Shown: positions 34,205 to 43,357, counted from the stretch's first letter. The stretch is 64,000 nt of DNA from SHVO01 sp964576515 (GCA_964576515.1 CAZNUW010000006.1:1-64000); one strand, 5' to 3'. Program-made: numbers and translations. The notes: a model not told the origin generated them from the sequence alone.

Positions 34205-34573
34205 ATGAGCGAAGAAATCCGCTACGAGAACCATCCGCCGATGTTCCGAAACCATCCGATCGGGTTCATCCTGTCAATCCTGCTTATTCCGGCCTTCGGG
34301 GTCGGGCTTCTGATCCTGCTGGTCTGGTACGTCAAGTCGAAGTCCGAGAAATTGACGATCACCGAAACCGAGCTGAAGTACGAAAGAGGGATTCTTTCAA
34401 AATCCCGCAACGAGTTGCGATTGGCCAACGTCCGCTCGACGCGCGTCAACCAGTCGCTGTTTCAAAGAATGTTCGGCACGGGCGACGTGGATATCTTCAC
34501 CGCGGGCGATAACCCGGAAGTGACGGTGAAGGGGTTTCCGGACCCCAATATGATCCGCGAACTCATCAAATAA
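34205..34573 (+). CDS. bacterial PH-domain membrane protein
   Basis: A 122-residue protein with a cytoplasmic N-terminus and a hydrophobic region (about 17-45, possibly a hairpin of two TM segments). A C-terminal bacterial PH-like domain (bPH2/YdbS type) follows, with LTITETELKYERGILSKSRNELRLANVRSTRV and the closing TVKGFPDPNMIRELI. The molecular role of these domains is not established. The ATG at 34205 fits the family length; an upstream ATG in frame would add 23 arginine-rich residues. Another small membrane protein gene follows after two bases. Confidence 0.83.
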   Translation: MSEEIRYENHPPMFRNHPIGFILSILLIPAFGVGLLILLVWYVKSKSEKLTITETELKYERGILSKSRNELRLANVRSTRVNQSLFQRMFGTGDVDIFTAGDNPEVTVKGFPDPNMIRELIK

Positions 34574-34575
34574 GA

Positions 34576-34881
34576 ATGCCGAACAAAGAAGACATCGAAG
34601 ACCGGAAACTCACGACCCGGCTTGTCCTGATCATCGCCGGGGCGGCCATAGCACTTGGATTTGTCGTGTATTTCCTCTTCGTGCCGTCGCTCGTCGCAAT
34701 GACGGAAGAAGGCCTCACCTTGCGCGAGTCCGTCGTTTACGCCTTTGGACTGACGCTTGTGTCCGTGATCGTGATGGCGTTCGCGGCCGGCGACGGACTG
34801 CTGGGCGAGCTTCAGTACATGATCGCCGCGTTCGGCGGGTTCTTCCTGATTTCGTGGTTCATGATCGCGTGGATCTTTTGA
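34576..34881 (+). CDS. small hypothetical membrane protein
   Basis: A 101-residue protein that I do not recognise. Three hydrophobic segments are visible at about 16-40, 52-70 and 80-101, and the sequence ends inside the last one (FFLISWFMIAWIF). A charged 14-residue N-terminus (MPNKEDIEDRKLTTR) is probably cytoplasmic. It starts two bases after the PH-domain gene and is almost certainly co-translated with it. Its 3' end overlaps the convergent membrane-protein gene by 23 bases. Confidence 0.7.
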   Translation: MPNKEDIEDRKLTTRLVLIIAGAAIALGFVVYFLFVPSLVAMTEEGLTLRESVVYAFGLTLVSVIVMAFAAGDGLLGELQYMIAAFGGFFLISWFMIAWIF

Positions 34882-35209
34882 GATCCCCATCGCCACGCGC
34901 GGCGGTCTCCGGATGTTTTTCAGGCGGCGGCGCGTACTTGTAGCCGGCAAGCCGGGATTCGGCATCGACGGCCTTCTTGAAGAACCAGACGCAAAACCAA
35001 GCTACGAACGGCACGCTGGCCGCGATGGCGATATCGATGAGGATATCGAGGTGATGTTCGCCCCAATCCATGGGGAGCACGCTGATCGATTCGAGCATCT
35101 GATCGCCGATACGCGTGAGGCCGAACACCGTGACGGCGATCAGAACACCGAGCGTGCCGGCAAAAAGGGTTGTGGCCGCGGCGGCGCGGACGGTGGCTCT
35201 GGAACGCAT
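34859..35209 (-). CDS. hypothetical membrane protein, two TM segments
   Basis: An unrecognised 116-residue protein. Hydrophobic segments are at about 9-31 (ATTLFAGTLGVLIAVTVFGL) and 53-75 (IDIAIAASVPFVAWFCVWFF). They are followed by a soluble, Pro/Arg-rich C-terminus (YKYAPPPEKHPE). The ATG at 35209 is chosen because a GGGGAG ribosome-binding site lies just upstream; a more distal start at 35272 is also open. Its 3' end runs into the neighbouring small membrane-protein gene. Confidence 0.6.
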   Translation of the reverse strand: MRSRATVRAAAATTLFAGTLGVLIAVTVFGLTRIGDQMLESISVLPMDWGEHHLDILIDIAIAASVPFVAWFCVWFFKKAVDAESRLAGYKYAPPPEKHPETAARGDGDLKRSTRS

Positions 35210-35379
35210 CGGAACAAACTCCCCAGGAAGAAGCGATGGGGGGCACTTAAGACGGCCGTTACACAGGCGCAAGGCGCAAGGGCGCGCGAAATGCGGTTTC
35301 GCGGGCTTGTGAACAGCCGGAAAACCGCGCGTACACGGCGCCCCGGAAGGGCTTCTACTTTGGAGCGCTGTTTCGGGGG

Positions 35380-35412
35380 ATTTTCTTAAATCGCGGTGCG
35401 ATTTTAAGAAAA

Positions 35413-35413
<1 letters not shown>
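35380..35413 (-). terminator. AT-rich hairpin directly after tRNA-Thr (likely terminator)
   Basis: Arms 35380-35394 and 35398-35413 pair along about 15 bp with one bulged A and a three-base loop. The hairpin begins at the last base of the encoded CCA of the minus-strand tRNA. Its ATTTTCTTAA arm is unusually AT-rich for this window and provides U-rich RNA for termination. Confidence 0.6.
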
Positions 35414-35487
<74 letters not shown>

Positions 35488-35666
35488 GCCGAGACGGATC
35501 GCCTTAGGGCCGGGAAAACCACCCGGCCAGGGCGGCGGGACCATATGCGTTTCGCCCCCCGGACGCAAGCGCCCAGCCCGCTTGTGAAAGCTTTGAAAAA
35601 GAAGGGCTTCGGGCGTATGAACGGGCCGGACGGGTAAAATCGAACTTCCCGGAGGAGCTTCCAGCC

Positions 35667-36911
35667 GTGCCGGAACCTGAAGGAGCGTTGGACGAGGGTC
35701 TTGCCGTGGATGTCGCCGTCGTCGGCGCGGGCCTGGTCGGCGGCACGCTGGCCTGCGCCCTAGCCGCTCACGGCGTGAAGGTGGCGCTCGTGGACCGGAC
35801 GGACCCGGCCGCCATGACTGTGGACACCTTCGACGGCCGCGCGTCGGCCGTGGCCGCCGGCGGCCAGCGCTTGTTGGCCGCCATCGGGATCTGGCCGCAT
35901 CTGGCGGCGCAAGTGGAGCCGATCCGCGAGATTCGCGTCTCCGACGGCGATGCGCCGTTGTTCCTGCATTACAACTACACCGACATCGGCGCCGAATTCC
36001 TGGGCGCGATGGCGGAGAACCGCCACATCCGCAAAGCCACTTTCGCGCGCATGGCGGAACTGAAGGACACGCTGCGCCTGATCGCGCCCGCGACCGTGTC
36101 GCACATGACGCAGACGGGCGACGCCGGCGTGTTGCACCTGACCGACGGCCGCACGATCACGGCCGCAATGGTGGTGACCGCCGAGGGCCGCGAGGCCCGA
36201 CTGCGCGATCAAGCCGGGATCGCCGTGACGGGATGGACCTATCCGCAGATCGCCATCGTCGCGACCATCGGGCACGAAAAGTCCCATCGCGGCATCGCCC
36301 ATGAACGTTTCCTGCCGGCGGGACCCTTCGCGATCCTGCCGTTACCCGACGCGGGCGGTGTGCACCGCGCGTCCTTGGTGTGGACCGAACGGGCCGACGC
36401 GGCGAAGGCGTACCTCGCACTGGACGACGCCGCGTTCCTGGCGGAGATCGACGACCGCGTCGGCGGATTCCTGGGCAAGCTTTCCCTGATCGGGCCGCGG
36501 TTCAGCCATCCCCTGGGGCTGCAATACGCCGCGCACTATACAAAAGGACGCCTCGTGCTGGCGGGCGACGCCGCCCACGGCATTCATCCGATCGCGGGGC
36601 AAGGTTTGAACCTGGGCTTGCGCGATGTCGCCGCGCTGACCGAAGTGATTGTGGACGCCCGCCGGTTGGGCCTGGACATCGCTAATCCCGATGCGCTCGC
36701 GCGTTACGAACGCTGGCGGCGCGCCGACAATCTTGTGATGGCCGGCGTCACCGATGTGTTGAACCGTCTGTTCTCGAACGACATCGCGCCGGTGAAAGCC
36801 ATGCGCGACGTGGGACTGGGGCTGATCAATCGGCTGCCGCCGGTGAAACGGCTGTTCATGCGCCACGCCATGGGCACGGTGGGCGATCTGCCCCGCCTGA
36901 TGCGTCCTTAA
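35667..36911 (+). CDS. UbiH/UbiF/COQ6-family FAD-dependent hydroxylase
   Basis: Flavin monooxygenase that hydroxylates the ring of ubiquinone precursors. The 414 residues start with the dinucleotide-binding VVGAGLVGGTLACALA (near 18-33). They contain the second FAD motif GDAAHGIHPIAGQGLNLGLRD (split as GDAAHGIHPIAGQG and LNLGLRD, near 301-321), which includes the UbiH-family signature. The GTG start is supported by GGAGGAG about ten bases upstream. Which ring position (C1, C5 or C6) is modified cannot be told. It is monocistronic, between tRNA-Thr and the trehalose operon. Confidence 0.92.
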   Translation: MPEPEGALDEGLAVDVAVVGAGLVGGTLACALAAHGVKVALVDRTDPAAMTVDTFDGRASAVAAGGQRLLAAIGIWPHLAAQVEPIREIRVSDGDAPLFLHYNYTDIGAEFLGAMAENRHIRKATFARMAELKDTLRLIAPATVSHMTQTGDAGVLHLTDGRTITAAMVVTAEGREARLRDQAGIAVTGWTYPQIAIVATIGHEKSHRGIAHERFLPAGPFAILPLPDAGGVHRASLVWTERADAAKAYLALDDAAFLAEIDDRVGGFLGKLSLIGPRFSHPLGLQYAAHYTKGRLVLAGDAAHGIHPIAGQGLNLGLRDVAALTEVIVDARRLGLDIANPDALARYERWRRADNLVMAGVTDVLNRLFSNDIAPVKAMRDVGLGLINRLPPVKRLFMRHAMGTVGDLPRLMRP

Positions 36912-37025
36912 AAACGCGCGCCTAACACGGGAATCTTTTCCAGGCGCTTTCCCGCGCGTAAGTAAGAACCAATTCCGGCACGTCCCGCGTTATTGCAGAC
37001 ACCCTTTCCTGCAAGCCCGGGTCGC

Positions 37026-37787
37026 ATGAACGACGTACATCCTCCGCCGCTCACGGCCGACGTTGCGCTTTTTCTCGATTTCGACGGCACGCTGGTCGAT
37101 CTCGCGCCGTCGCCGAACGCCGTCAAAGTCGCGCCCGGGCTGCATGAACTGATGGCCCAGGTGGCGTGGCACTTGAACGGCGCCGTGGCCGTCATCACCG
37201 GCCGGCCGATCGAAACCATCGATCAACACCTGAACGGCGCGGTGCGCGCGGTGGCGGGCATCCACGGCGCCGTGCGCCGCACCGCGCTGGGCCATGTGAT
37301 CCAAGCCGAGATCCCGGTTTCGATGCTGGACGACGCGCGCGCGGTGCTGTCGGTGTTCTGCCGCGCCCATCCGGGCGTGCTCGCGGAGGACAAGGGCATC
37401 AGCATCGCGCTGCATTTCCGCGGCATTCCGACCCTCGGCCCCGCCTGCCGGCGCATTGTGGACGAATGCGCGGCCGCCTCGCACGGCCAGCTTGAGCGCC
37501 TGGACGGCAACATGGTGGTGGAGTTGAAACCCGCCAACGTGAAAAAGGCCGCCGCCATGTCGGCCTATATGAACGAACCGCCCTTCGCCGGGCGCAGACC
37601 CGTCTTCGTCGGCGACGACCTGACCGACGAGTCCGCGTTCGTCGCCGTGTCGCAGACCAACGGCTACGGCGTGATCGTGGGCGCGCGCGCGCCGACGGCC
37701 GCCACCACCCGCCTTCCCACCGTCGCCGCGCTTCACGCCTGGCTTACGAAACTGAACGAACAGAATGATGGCCGCACCGCATCCTAA
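37026..37787 (+). CDS. otsB: trehalose-6-phosphate phosphatase
   Basis: HAD-superfamily phosphatase that releases trehalose from trehalose 6-phosphate. The 253 residues have the nucleophile motif FLDFDGTLVDLAP (near 18), VITGRPIETID (motif II region, near 58), and motif III/IV VFVGDDLTDESAF (near 198). The ATG at 37026 lacks a clear ribosome-binding site, and an in-frame TTG at 36993 is an alternative. Its last 23 bases overlap the GH15 gene, the second of four co-directional trehalose genes. Confidence 0.93.
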   Translation: MNDVHPPPLTADVALFLDFDGTLVDLAPSPNAVKVAPGLHELMAQVAWHLNGAVAVITGRPIETIDQHLNGAVRAVAGIHGAVRRTALGHVIQAEIPVSMLDDARAVLSVFCRAHPGVLAEDKGISIALHFRGIPTLGPACRRIVDECAAASHGQLERLDGNMVVELKPANVKKAAAMSAYMNEPPFAGRRPVFVGDDLTDESAFVAVSQTNGYGVIVGARAPTAATTRLPTVAALHAWLTKLNEQNDGRTAS

Positions 37788-39588
37788 GCCCGCCCCGCCC
37801 GACCTCAACCTTGGCGTCATCGGCAACTGCACCTTCAACGCGCTGATCGATCAGCGCGCCAGCGTGGTGTGGAGCTGCATGCCGCGCCCCGACGCCGACC
37901 CTGTGTTCAACGCCCTTCTGGGCGGCATGAGCGCGCAGGACGAAAACGCGCGCGGCGTCTTCGCCGTCGATATCGAGAATTTCGCGTCGTCCCAGCAAAG
38001 CTACTTCACCAACACGCCCATCCTGGTCACGCGCCTGCATGACGCGACCGGCCAGGCGGTGGACGTCATCGACTTCGCGCCGCGCTTCAACCGTTTCGGC
38101 CGCCGGCACCGGCCGGTCGCCATCGTGCGTATCATCAGACCGGTGACGGGCCGCCCGCGCATCCGTATCCGCCTGCGCCCGAACTTCGATTACGGCGCGG
38201 AGGAACCGACCATCACGCGCGGATCGAACCATGTGCGGTATGTCGGCAGCCGGCAGACGTTGCGCCTGACGACGGACGCGCCGGCCACTTATGTCACGCA
38301 TGAGACGTGGTTCCGGTTGGAGCGCGCCTTGTATCTGTTCCTCGGGCCCGACGAGACGCTGGCGGGATCGGTCGGCACGACATGCGAGGAATTCCTGACC
38401 GCGACCGACACCTACTGGCGCGAATGGGTGCGCACGCTGGCGGTGCCCTTGGAATGGCAGGACGCCGTAATCCGCGCCGGCATCACGCTGAAGCTGTGCT
38501 GGTACGAGGAGACCGGCGGCATCCTGGCGGCGATGACGACGTCGATCCCGGAAGCCGCCAACACCGGCCGCAACTGGGACTATCGCTTCTGCTGGCTGCG
38601 GGATGCCTACTATGTCGTGCGCGCGCTGAATCGCCTGGGCGCCATCGACATCATGGAAAGTTACCTCGCCTACTTACGCAACCTGCCGGAATTGACCGAG
38701 GACCGGCACATGCAGCCGGTGTACGGCGTCGGGCTTGAGCAACAACTGACCGAGACCGAGATAACGACCTTGCCGGGTTACCGCGGCATGGGCCCGGTGC
38801 GCGTAGGAAATCAGGCCTATGAACACCAGCAGCACGACGTGTACGGACAGGTAATCATGTCGTCGACGCAGGCGTTTTTCGACAAACGCCTCTTGAGGCC
38901 CCTGACGCTGCAGGACTTCCGCGCGCTGGAGATCATCGGCGACCGCGCCTACCGCCTGGCCGACGTGCCCGACGCCGGGCTGTGGGAGCTGCGCACCATC
39001 GCCAACATCCACACTTACTCCAGCCTGATGTGCTGGGCGGGATGTCACCGCCTCGCGCGCATCGCGGCGCATCTGGGTTTGAGCGACCGCGCGCTGTTCT
39101 GGAACGACCGCGCGCGGTCGGTGCGCGACATGATCCTGACGAAGGCCTGGAACCCCGAGACGAAAACGTTCGCGGCGTCCTTCGGCGGCGCGGATCTGGA
39201 CGCGAGCTTGATGCAGATGGCCGAGGTGGGCCTGATCGCCGCGGACGATCCCAAATTCACCGCGACGCTGGACGCGGTGGGAGAACATCTGCGCCGGGGC
39301 AATCATGTGTTCCGCTACGTGGGCCACGACGACTTCGGCACCCCGACCAACGCGTTCAACATCTGCACCTTCTGGTACATCGACGCCTTGAAGCTCTCGG
39401 GCCGCGACGACGAGGCGCGCGAGGTGTTCCTCGGCATGCTCAATCACCGCAACCACGTCGGCCTGCTGTCCGAGGACATCGACCCCGTCACCGGCGAACT
39501 CTGGGGCAACTATCCGCAGACATACTCCCTGGTCGGGATCATCAACGCGGCGATGCGTTTATCCCGACCTTGGGGCGACATCGTATGA
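37765..39588 (+). CDS. glycoside hydrolase family 15 protein (trehalase/glucoamylase type)
   Basis: Cytoplasmic alpha-glucosidase of 607 residues with an N-terminal beta-rich domain (about 10-230, LGVIGNCTFNALID) and an (alpha/alpha)6 catalytic barrel (about 240-600). Diagnostic motifs are TGRNWDYRFCWLRDA (near 268), the presumed general acid in DAGLWELR (near 407) and the presumed base in GLLSEDIDPVTGELWGNYPQ (near 570). GH15 members include mycobacterial-type trehalase. Lying between otsB and otsA and followed by glucokinase, a trehalase activity is the most reasonable call, though other alpha-glucosides are possible. Confidence 0.9.
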   Translation: MMAAPHPKPAPPDLNLGVIGNCTFNALIDQRASVVWSCMPRPDADPVFNALLGGMSAQDENARGVFAVDIENFASSQQSYFTNTPILVTRLHDATGQAVDVIDFAPRFNRFGRRHRPVAIVRIIRPVTGRPRIRIRLRPNFDYGAEEPTITRGSNHVRYVGSRQTLRLTTDAPATYVTHETWFRLERALYLFLGPDETLAGSVGTTCEEFLTATDTYWREWVRTLAVPLEWQDAVIRAGITLKLCWYEETGGILAAMTTSIPEAANTGRNWDYRFCWLRDAYYVVRALNRLGAIDIMESYLAYLRNLPELTEDRHMQPVYGVGLEQQLTETEITTLPGYRGMGPVRVGNQAYEHQQHDVYGQVIMSSTQAFFDKRLLRPLTLQDFRALEIIGDRAYRLADVPDAGLWELRTIANIHTYSSLMCWAGCHRLARIAAHLGLSDRALFWNDRARSVRDMILTKAWNPETKTFAASFGGADLDASLMQMAEVGLIAADDPKFTATLDAVGEHLRRGNHVFRYVGHDDFGTPTNAFNICTFWYIDALKLSGRDDEAREVFLGMLNHRNHVGLLSEDIDPVTGELWGNYPQTYSLVGIINAAMRLSRPWGDIV

Positions 39589-40955
39589 ACCGGCTGGTCA
39601 TCGTTTCCAACCGCGTGCCGCCGGCGAAAGGACGGGGCCGGACGGCGGCGGGCGGTCTGGCGGCGGGTCTGTCGGGCGCCTTGAGCGCCTTCGGCGGATT
39701 GTGGTTCGGCTGGAGCGGCGAAGTCACCGACACGCAAGACACCACGGTCGTCAGCGTCAAACAGGACAACTACACACTCGCGACATTGCATCTCAGCAAG
39801 GAGAACCACGAGGAGTACTACAACGGCTTCGCGAACAGGGCGCTTTGGCCCTTGTGTCACTATCGCCCGAACCTTGTCGCCTACGACCGCAGTTTCAGCG
39901 TGGGATACTACCGGGTGAACAGCTTGTTCGCCGAGGCGTTGCTGCCCTTGCTCCGCGACGACGATACGGTCTGGGTCCAGGACTATCACCTCATCCCCTG
40001 CGGCGCGGAGCTGAAGCGCCTGGGCGCCACGCAGAAGATGGGGTTCTTCCTGCATATCCCGTGGCCGGCCTCGGAGCTTGTCGTGACGCTGCCCGAACAC
40101 CGCGCGCTGGTGCGTTCGCTGTTCGCCTATGACGTGGTTGGATTCCAGACGGACCGCGATGTGCAGTCGTTCCTGGACTATGTGATCCGTGAGGCCGACG
40201 GCGTTCTTGAACCGGATGGACGCGTGACTTGTTTCGGCCGCACGATCGTGGTGCGCGCCTTCCCCATCGGCATCGACGCGCACAGCCTCGCGGACATGGC
40301 CGTCCAGCCCGAAGCCCACGGCCATGCGGTGCGCTTGACCGAAAGCCTTGCGGGCCGGCAGCTCATTATCGGCGTCGACCGCCTGGACTATTCGAAGGGC
40401 ATCGATCGGCGTTTTTCGGCCTACGCGAAATTGCTGGAGCACTACCAAGAACATCGGGCGAAGGTGTCGTTCCTGCAGATCGCGCCACCGTCGCGGGTGG
40501 AGGTGTCGGCCTACCGCGCCATGCGCCGCGAGCTTGAGCGCCTGCTGGGCCGCATCAACGGGAAGTTCGCCGACTACGATTGGGTGCCGCTCCGATACGT
40601 CAACAAGACCTATACGCATATGGCGCTCGCAGGCCTGTACCGCACGGCGCGCGTCGCTTTTGTGACGCCGCTGCGCGACGGAATGAATCTGGTCGCCAAA
40701 GAGTATGTCGCCGCGCAAGATCCGGAAAATCCCGGCGTCCTGGTATTGTCGCGTTTCGCCGGCGCGGCGCGACAATTGAAAGATGCGCTGATCGTGAATC
40801 CGTTCGATGAACAAAGCATGGTTGACGCCTTACACCGCGGCCTCACAATGCCCTTGGCGGAACGTCAAGCCCGGTGGCGGAACCTCATGACAAATGTCCA
40901 AGACGAAAATGTCGATCGCTGGCGGGATACGTTCCTGACCGCGCTGTCCGATTAG
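39585..40955 (+). CDS. otsA: trehalose-6-phosphate synthase
   Basis: GT20 glycosyltransferase joining UDP-glucose (or another NDP-glucose) and glucose 6-phosphate. The 456 residues carry VSNRVPPAKGRGRTAAGGLAAG (N-terminal substrate loop, split VSNRVPP and AAGGLAAG), VWVQDYHL (near 130), GFFLHIPWPA (near 153), GVDRLDYSKGI (near 262) and the nucleotide-binding RDGMNLVAKEY (near 361). The start codon overlaps the stop of the GH15 gene (ATGA), indicating coupled translation. It is the third gene of otsB-GH15-otsA-glk. Confidence 0.95.
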   Translation: MNRLVIVSNRVPPAKGRGRTAAGGLAAGLSGALSAFGGLWFGWSGEVTDTQDTTVVSVKQDNYTLATLHLSKENHEEYYNGFANRALWPLCHYRPNLVAYDRSFSVGYYRVNSLFAEALLPLLRDDDTVWVQDYHLIPCGAELKRLGATQKMGFFLHIPWPASELVVTLPEHRALVRSLFAYDVVGFQTDRDVQSFLDYVIREADGVLEPDGRVTCFGRTIVVRAFPIGIDAHSLADMAVQPEAHGHAVRLTESLAGRQLIIGVDRLDYSKGIDRRFSAYAKLLEHYQEHRAKVSFLQIAPPSRVEVSAYRAMRRELERLLGRINGKFADYDWVPLRYVNKTYTHMALAGLYRTARVAFVTPLRDGMNLVAKEYVAAQDPENPGVLVLSRFAGAARQLKDALIVNPFDEQSMVDALHRGLTMPLAERQARWRNLMTNVQDENVDRWRDTFLTALSD

Positions 40956-40968
40956 ACCCGGGCGGCTT

Positions 40969-41916
40969 ATGACCACGCACCCGGATGCGGTCGACCTCCT
41001 GGCGGACATCGGCGGCACCAACGCGCGCGTGACGTTTCGAAGCGCGGACCCCGCCGACCCACGTCGGTCGCGGGTCTATCTGCGTCAAACGGCGGACTTC
41101 GCCACCCTGGAAGACCTGCTGGGCGATGTGATGGCCGAAGCGCAGACCGCGCCCGCGCGCGCGATCATCGCCGTGCCGGGGCCGGTGACGGGCGAGACGC
41201 TGACCTTCGCCAATCTGCCATGGCGGCTGAGCCCGCGCGCCTTGAAGGACAAGCTGGGCGTCGGCGACCTTCGTCTCATGAACGATCTGGAAGCGGTGGC
41301 CCTAGCTTTGCCGCATCTCAAATCCGACGATGTGGCGATCTGGCGCGCAGGCGCGCCCGTGCGCGCGACACAGGTGATCGTGGCGCCGGGCACGGGGCTC
41401 GGCGTTGGCGCGCTGGCGCGGACCGAGGGCCGCTGGTGCGCGGTGACAAGCGAAGGCGGTCATGCGCTGGCGGCCATGCCGCGCGAAACGCCGCCCGCGT
41501 TGCGCGCCCTCTGGACGGGGGCGCCTTGTTGGGAAGACCTTCTGTCCGGCAACGGACTGGTGCGAATCTATCGTGCCTTGAGCGAAGCCACCGCGACCGA
41601 CCCGTCCGCGATCACCGCGCTGGCAGGGGAGGGCGACGCGCAAGCACGCGCGGCCATCGGGTTTTTCTCTTATCTTTTAGGGGTCTGTGCCGGTGATATG
41701 GCGATTGTCTTCGATGCGCGGGGCGGCTGTTACATCGCCGGCGGCGTGGTGCCGGCCCTTGGCGACCTGTTCGACGTGACCCGCTTCACCGCGGGTTTCG
41801 CCGACAAAGGATCGTACCGGGCCTATACCGAGACAATCCCGCTCCATCTCATCACGCACCCCTATCCCGCGCTGGTCGGCCTGGCCGCGCGTGCCGCCGC
41901 CGCGCCGCGCGTCTAA
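40969..41916 (+). CDS. glk: glucokinase
   Basis: ATP-dependent glucokinase of the bacterial Glk family, 315 residues. It has LLADIGGTNARV (phosphate 1, residues 10-21), IAVPGPVTGETLTFANLPW (near 64), LMNDLEAVALAL (near 102), the VAPGTGLGVGAL adenosine/phosphate loop (near 138), and catalytic-region TSEGGHAL (near 160). It starts 13 bases after otsA. In this operon it would rephosphorylate glucose released from trehalose, and its product glucose 6-phosphate is also the acceptor for OtsA. Confidence 0.93.
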   Translation: MTTHPDAVDLLADIGGTNARVTFRSADPADPRRSRVYLRQTADFATLEDLLGDVMAEAQTAPARAIIAVPGPVTGETLTFANLPWRLSPRALKDKLGVGDLRLMNDLEAVALALPHLKSDDVAIWRAGAPVRATQVIVAPGTGLGVGALARTEGRWCAVTSEGGHALAAMPRETPPALRALWTGAPCWEDLLSGNGLVRIYRALSEATATDPSAITALAGEGDAQARAAIGFFSYLLGVCAGDMAIVFDARGGCYIAGGVVPALGDLFDVTRFTAGFADKGSYRAYTETIPLHLITHPYPALVGLAARAAAAPRV

Positions 41917-41996
41917 GATTCGGCCCGACCAACGCAATCTTCGGAATACACCCAATCTGAAGTTGTGAATTATACAATCTACATTCAGTTACGGGG

Positions 41997-42010
41997 TTGA
42001 TTTGCATCAA
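41997..42010. promoter_or_regulatory. FNR/FixK-type binding site
   Basis: TTGAT-TTGC-ATCAA is a perfect match to the TTGAT-N4-ATCAA consensus of FNR, ANR and FixK regulators. It lies 120 bases before the receiver-domain gene at 42130, within the 213-base promoter region of the signalling operon. It indicates oxygen- or redox-linked control. Confidence 0.75.
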
Positions 42011-42129
42011 GGACTGCGGGCGGGCTTTCGAGTTGATTTAAGCTTGCGCCCTGGGAGGCCTCAGAATAAGACGCCCAGATAGCACAGCTATTAGTTGATA
42101 ATCTATGTTAGGTCGGCGAGTCGGATTTC

Positions 42130-42639
42130 ATGAATGACATTAGCGGCAAGAATTTGCCCCGCCATGCCATGCTCATCGATGACGACGAGCTGTTGCGGCG
42201 GTCGGTCCGGCGCATTTTGACGTCCATCGGCGTTGAGCGGATCGAAGAAGCGGCCGACGGGCAGAGCGCGCTGGATCTGTTGCGCGGCGCGGCGCACCCG
42301 GACGTGGTCATCTGCGACCTGCGCATGCCGAACATGGACGGCATCTCGCTTCTGCGCCACTTCGCGGCCGAAGGATATCAGGGACATTTCGTTATCATCA
42401 GCGGTGAAGACGATCGCCTCATCGCGAGTGTCGCGGAACTGGCCCGCGCGCGCGGCCTTTCGCTCCTTGGCGCGGTCGAAAAGCCCGTGCGCCGGTCGCA
42501 GCTTGAAACCCTGATGACGCTGGCCGCGAACACGCGACCGTTCACGGCGCCGGCCGGTCATCCCCACCACACCGTATCCGGAGGCGACCTCGCGCGGCTG
42601 CTCGCGAACCGGCGCGTTGCGCGTCGCCTATCAGCCTAA
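42130..42639 (+). CDS. response regulator receiver domain (N-terminal part of a split REC-EAL gene)
   Basis: A 169-residue product with a complete receiver domain at about 12-130: acidic pocket LIDDDE (15-20), phosphoacceptor Asp in VICDLRMPNMDG (near 60), Ser in IISGEDD (near 86) and Lys in VEKPV (near 118). The remaining 40 residues run into GGDLARLLANRRVARRLSA and stop. If one base of CC at 42609-42610 is removed, the frame continues as LANGALRVAYQPKVD into the EAL domain of the next gene, which is how REC-EAL proteins normally read. I therefore interpret this as the front half of a frameshifted REC-EAL phosphodiesterase. Confidence 0.8.
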   Translation: MNDISGKNLPRHAMLIDDDELLRRSVRRILTSIGVERIEEAADGQSALDLLRGAAHPDVVICDLRMPNMDGISLLRHFAAEGYQGHFVIISGEDDRLIASVAELARARGLSLLGAVEKPVRRSQLETLMTLAANTRPFTAPAGHPHHTVSGGDLARLLANRRVARRLSA

Positions 42640-43353
42640 AGTCGACGTGCGCTCGCGCCGCGTCGTCGGGGTTGAAGCCTTAAGCCGCCTTCAGGTCGCT
42701 CCCACCGTCGTCCTTGGCCCCGCGTCCTTCATCGAGACCGCCGTTGCGGCCGACCTCATGGTGGACCTTTCGACCGCGATGATTATGGAATCCGTGCGCC
42801 AAATCTCCGCGTGGCAGCGCTCTTACGGCTTCGATCTGCGCCTGGCCGTGAACATCACCGTCGACAGCCTCAAGAATTCCAACACGCCCGAATTCCTGAT
42901 CGAGCAACTGGCCGCGGCCGATATCGCACCCTCGCGGATGACTTTTGAAGTCACCGAAACGCAGATCGTCACGAACAGCATGCTGCCGATGGAGATATTC
43001 AATCGCCTCCATCTGATGGGCGTCAATCTTTCCATCGACGACTTCGGGACCGGCTATTCGTCCTTCCTGCAATTGAAAAGCCTGCCTTTCAAAGAGCTCA
43101 AGATCGACCGCAGCTTCGTTTCAGAGGCGCTGCGCGACCGGGCCGCGCGGGCAATCATCGAGTCCTCCGTATCGCTCGCGCACAATCTTTACCTCAAGGT
43201 GGTCGCCGAAGGTGTCGAGACGCCCAGCGAATGGTCGTTCATCGAATCCCTCGGCGTCGATGAGATCCAAGGGTATCTGGTCGCAAAGCCGATGGACGGC
43301 GTGGCCTTCGCCGCCTGGATGAAGGCGTGCGCGCCGGACGGGATCTGGCGGCC

Positions 43354-43357
<4 letters not shown>
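42617..43357 (+). CDS. EAL domain c-di-GMP phosphodiesterase (C-terminal part of the split gene)
   Basis: A 246-residue EAL domain beginning at its very first conserved strand (RVAYQPKVDVRSRRVVGVEALSR). Catalytic residues all appear intact: EAL motif (near 22), Asn in VNITVD, Glu in EVTETQ, DDFGTG (near 142), Lys in LKIDRSFV (near 161), Glu in VAEGVET (near 196) and Gln in IQGYLVAKP. The only available start is a TTG at 42617 inside the preceding gene, without a ribosome-binding site. Independent translation would need coupling or a frameshift. It overlaps the histidine-kinase start by ATGA. Confidence 0.85.
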
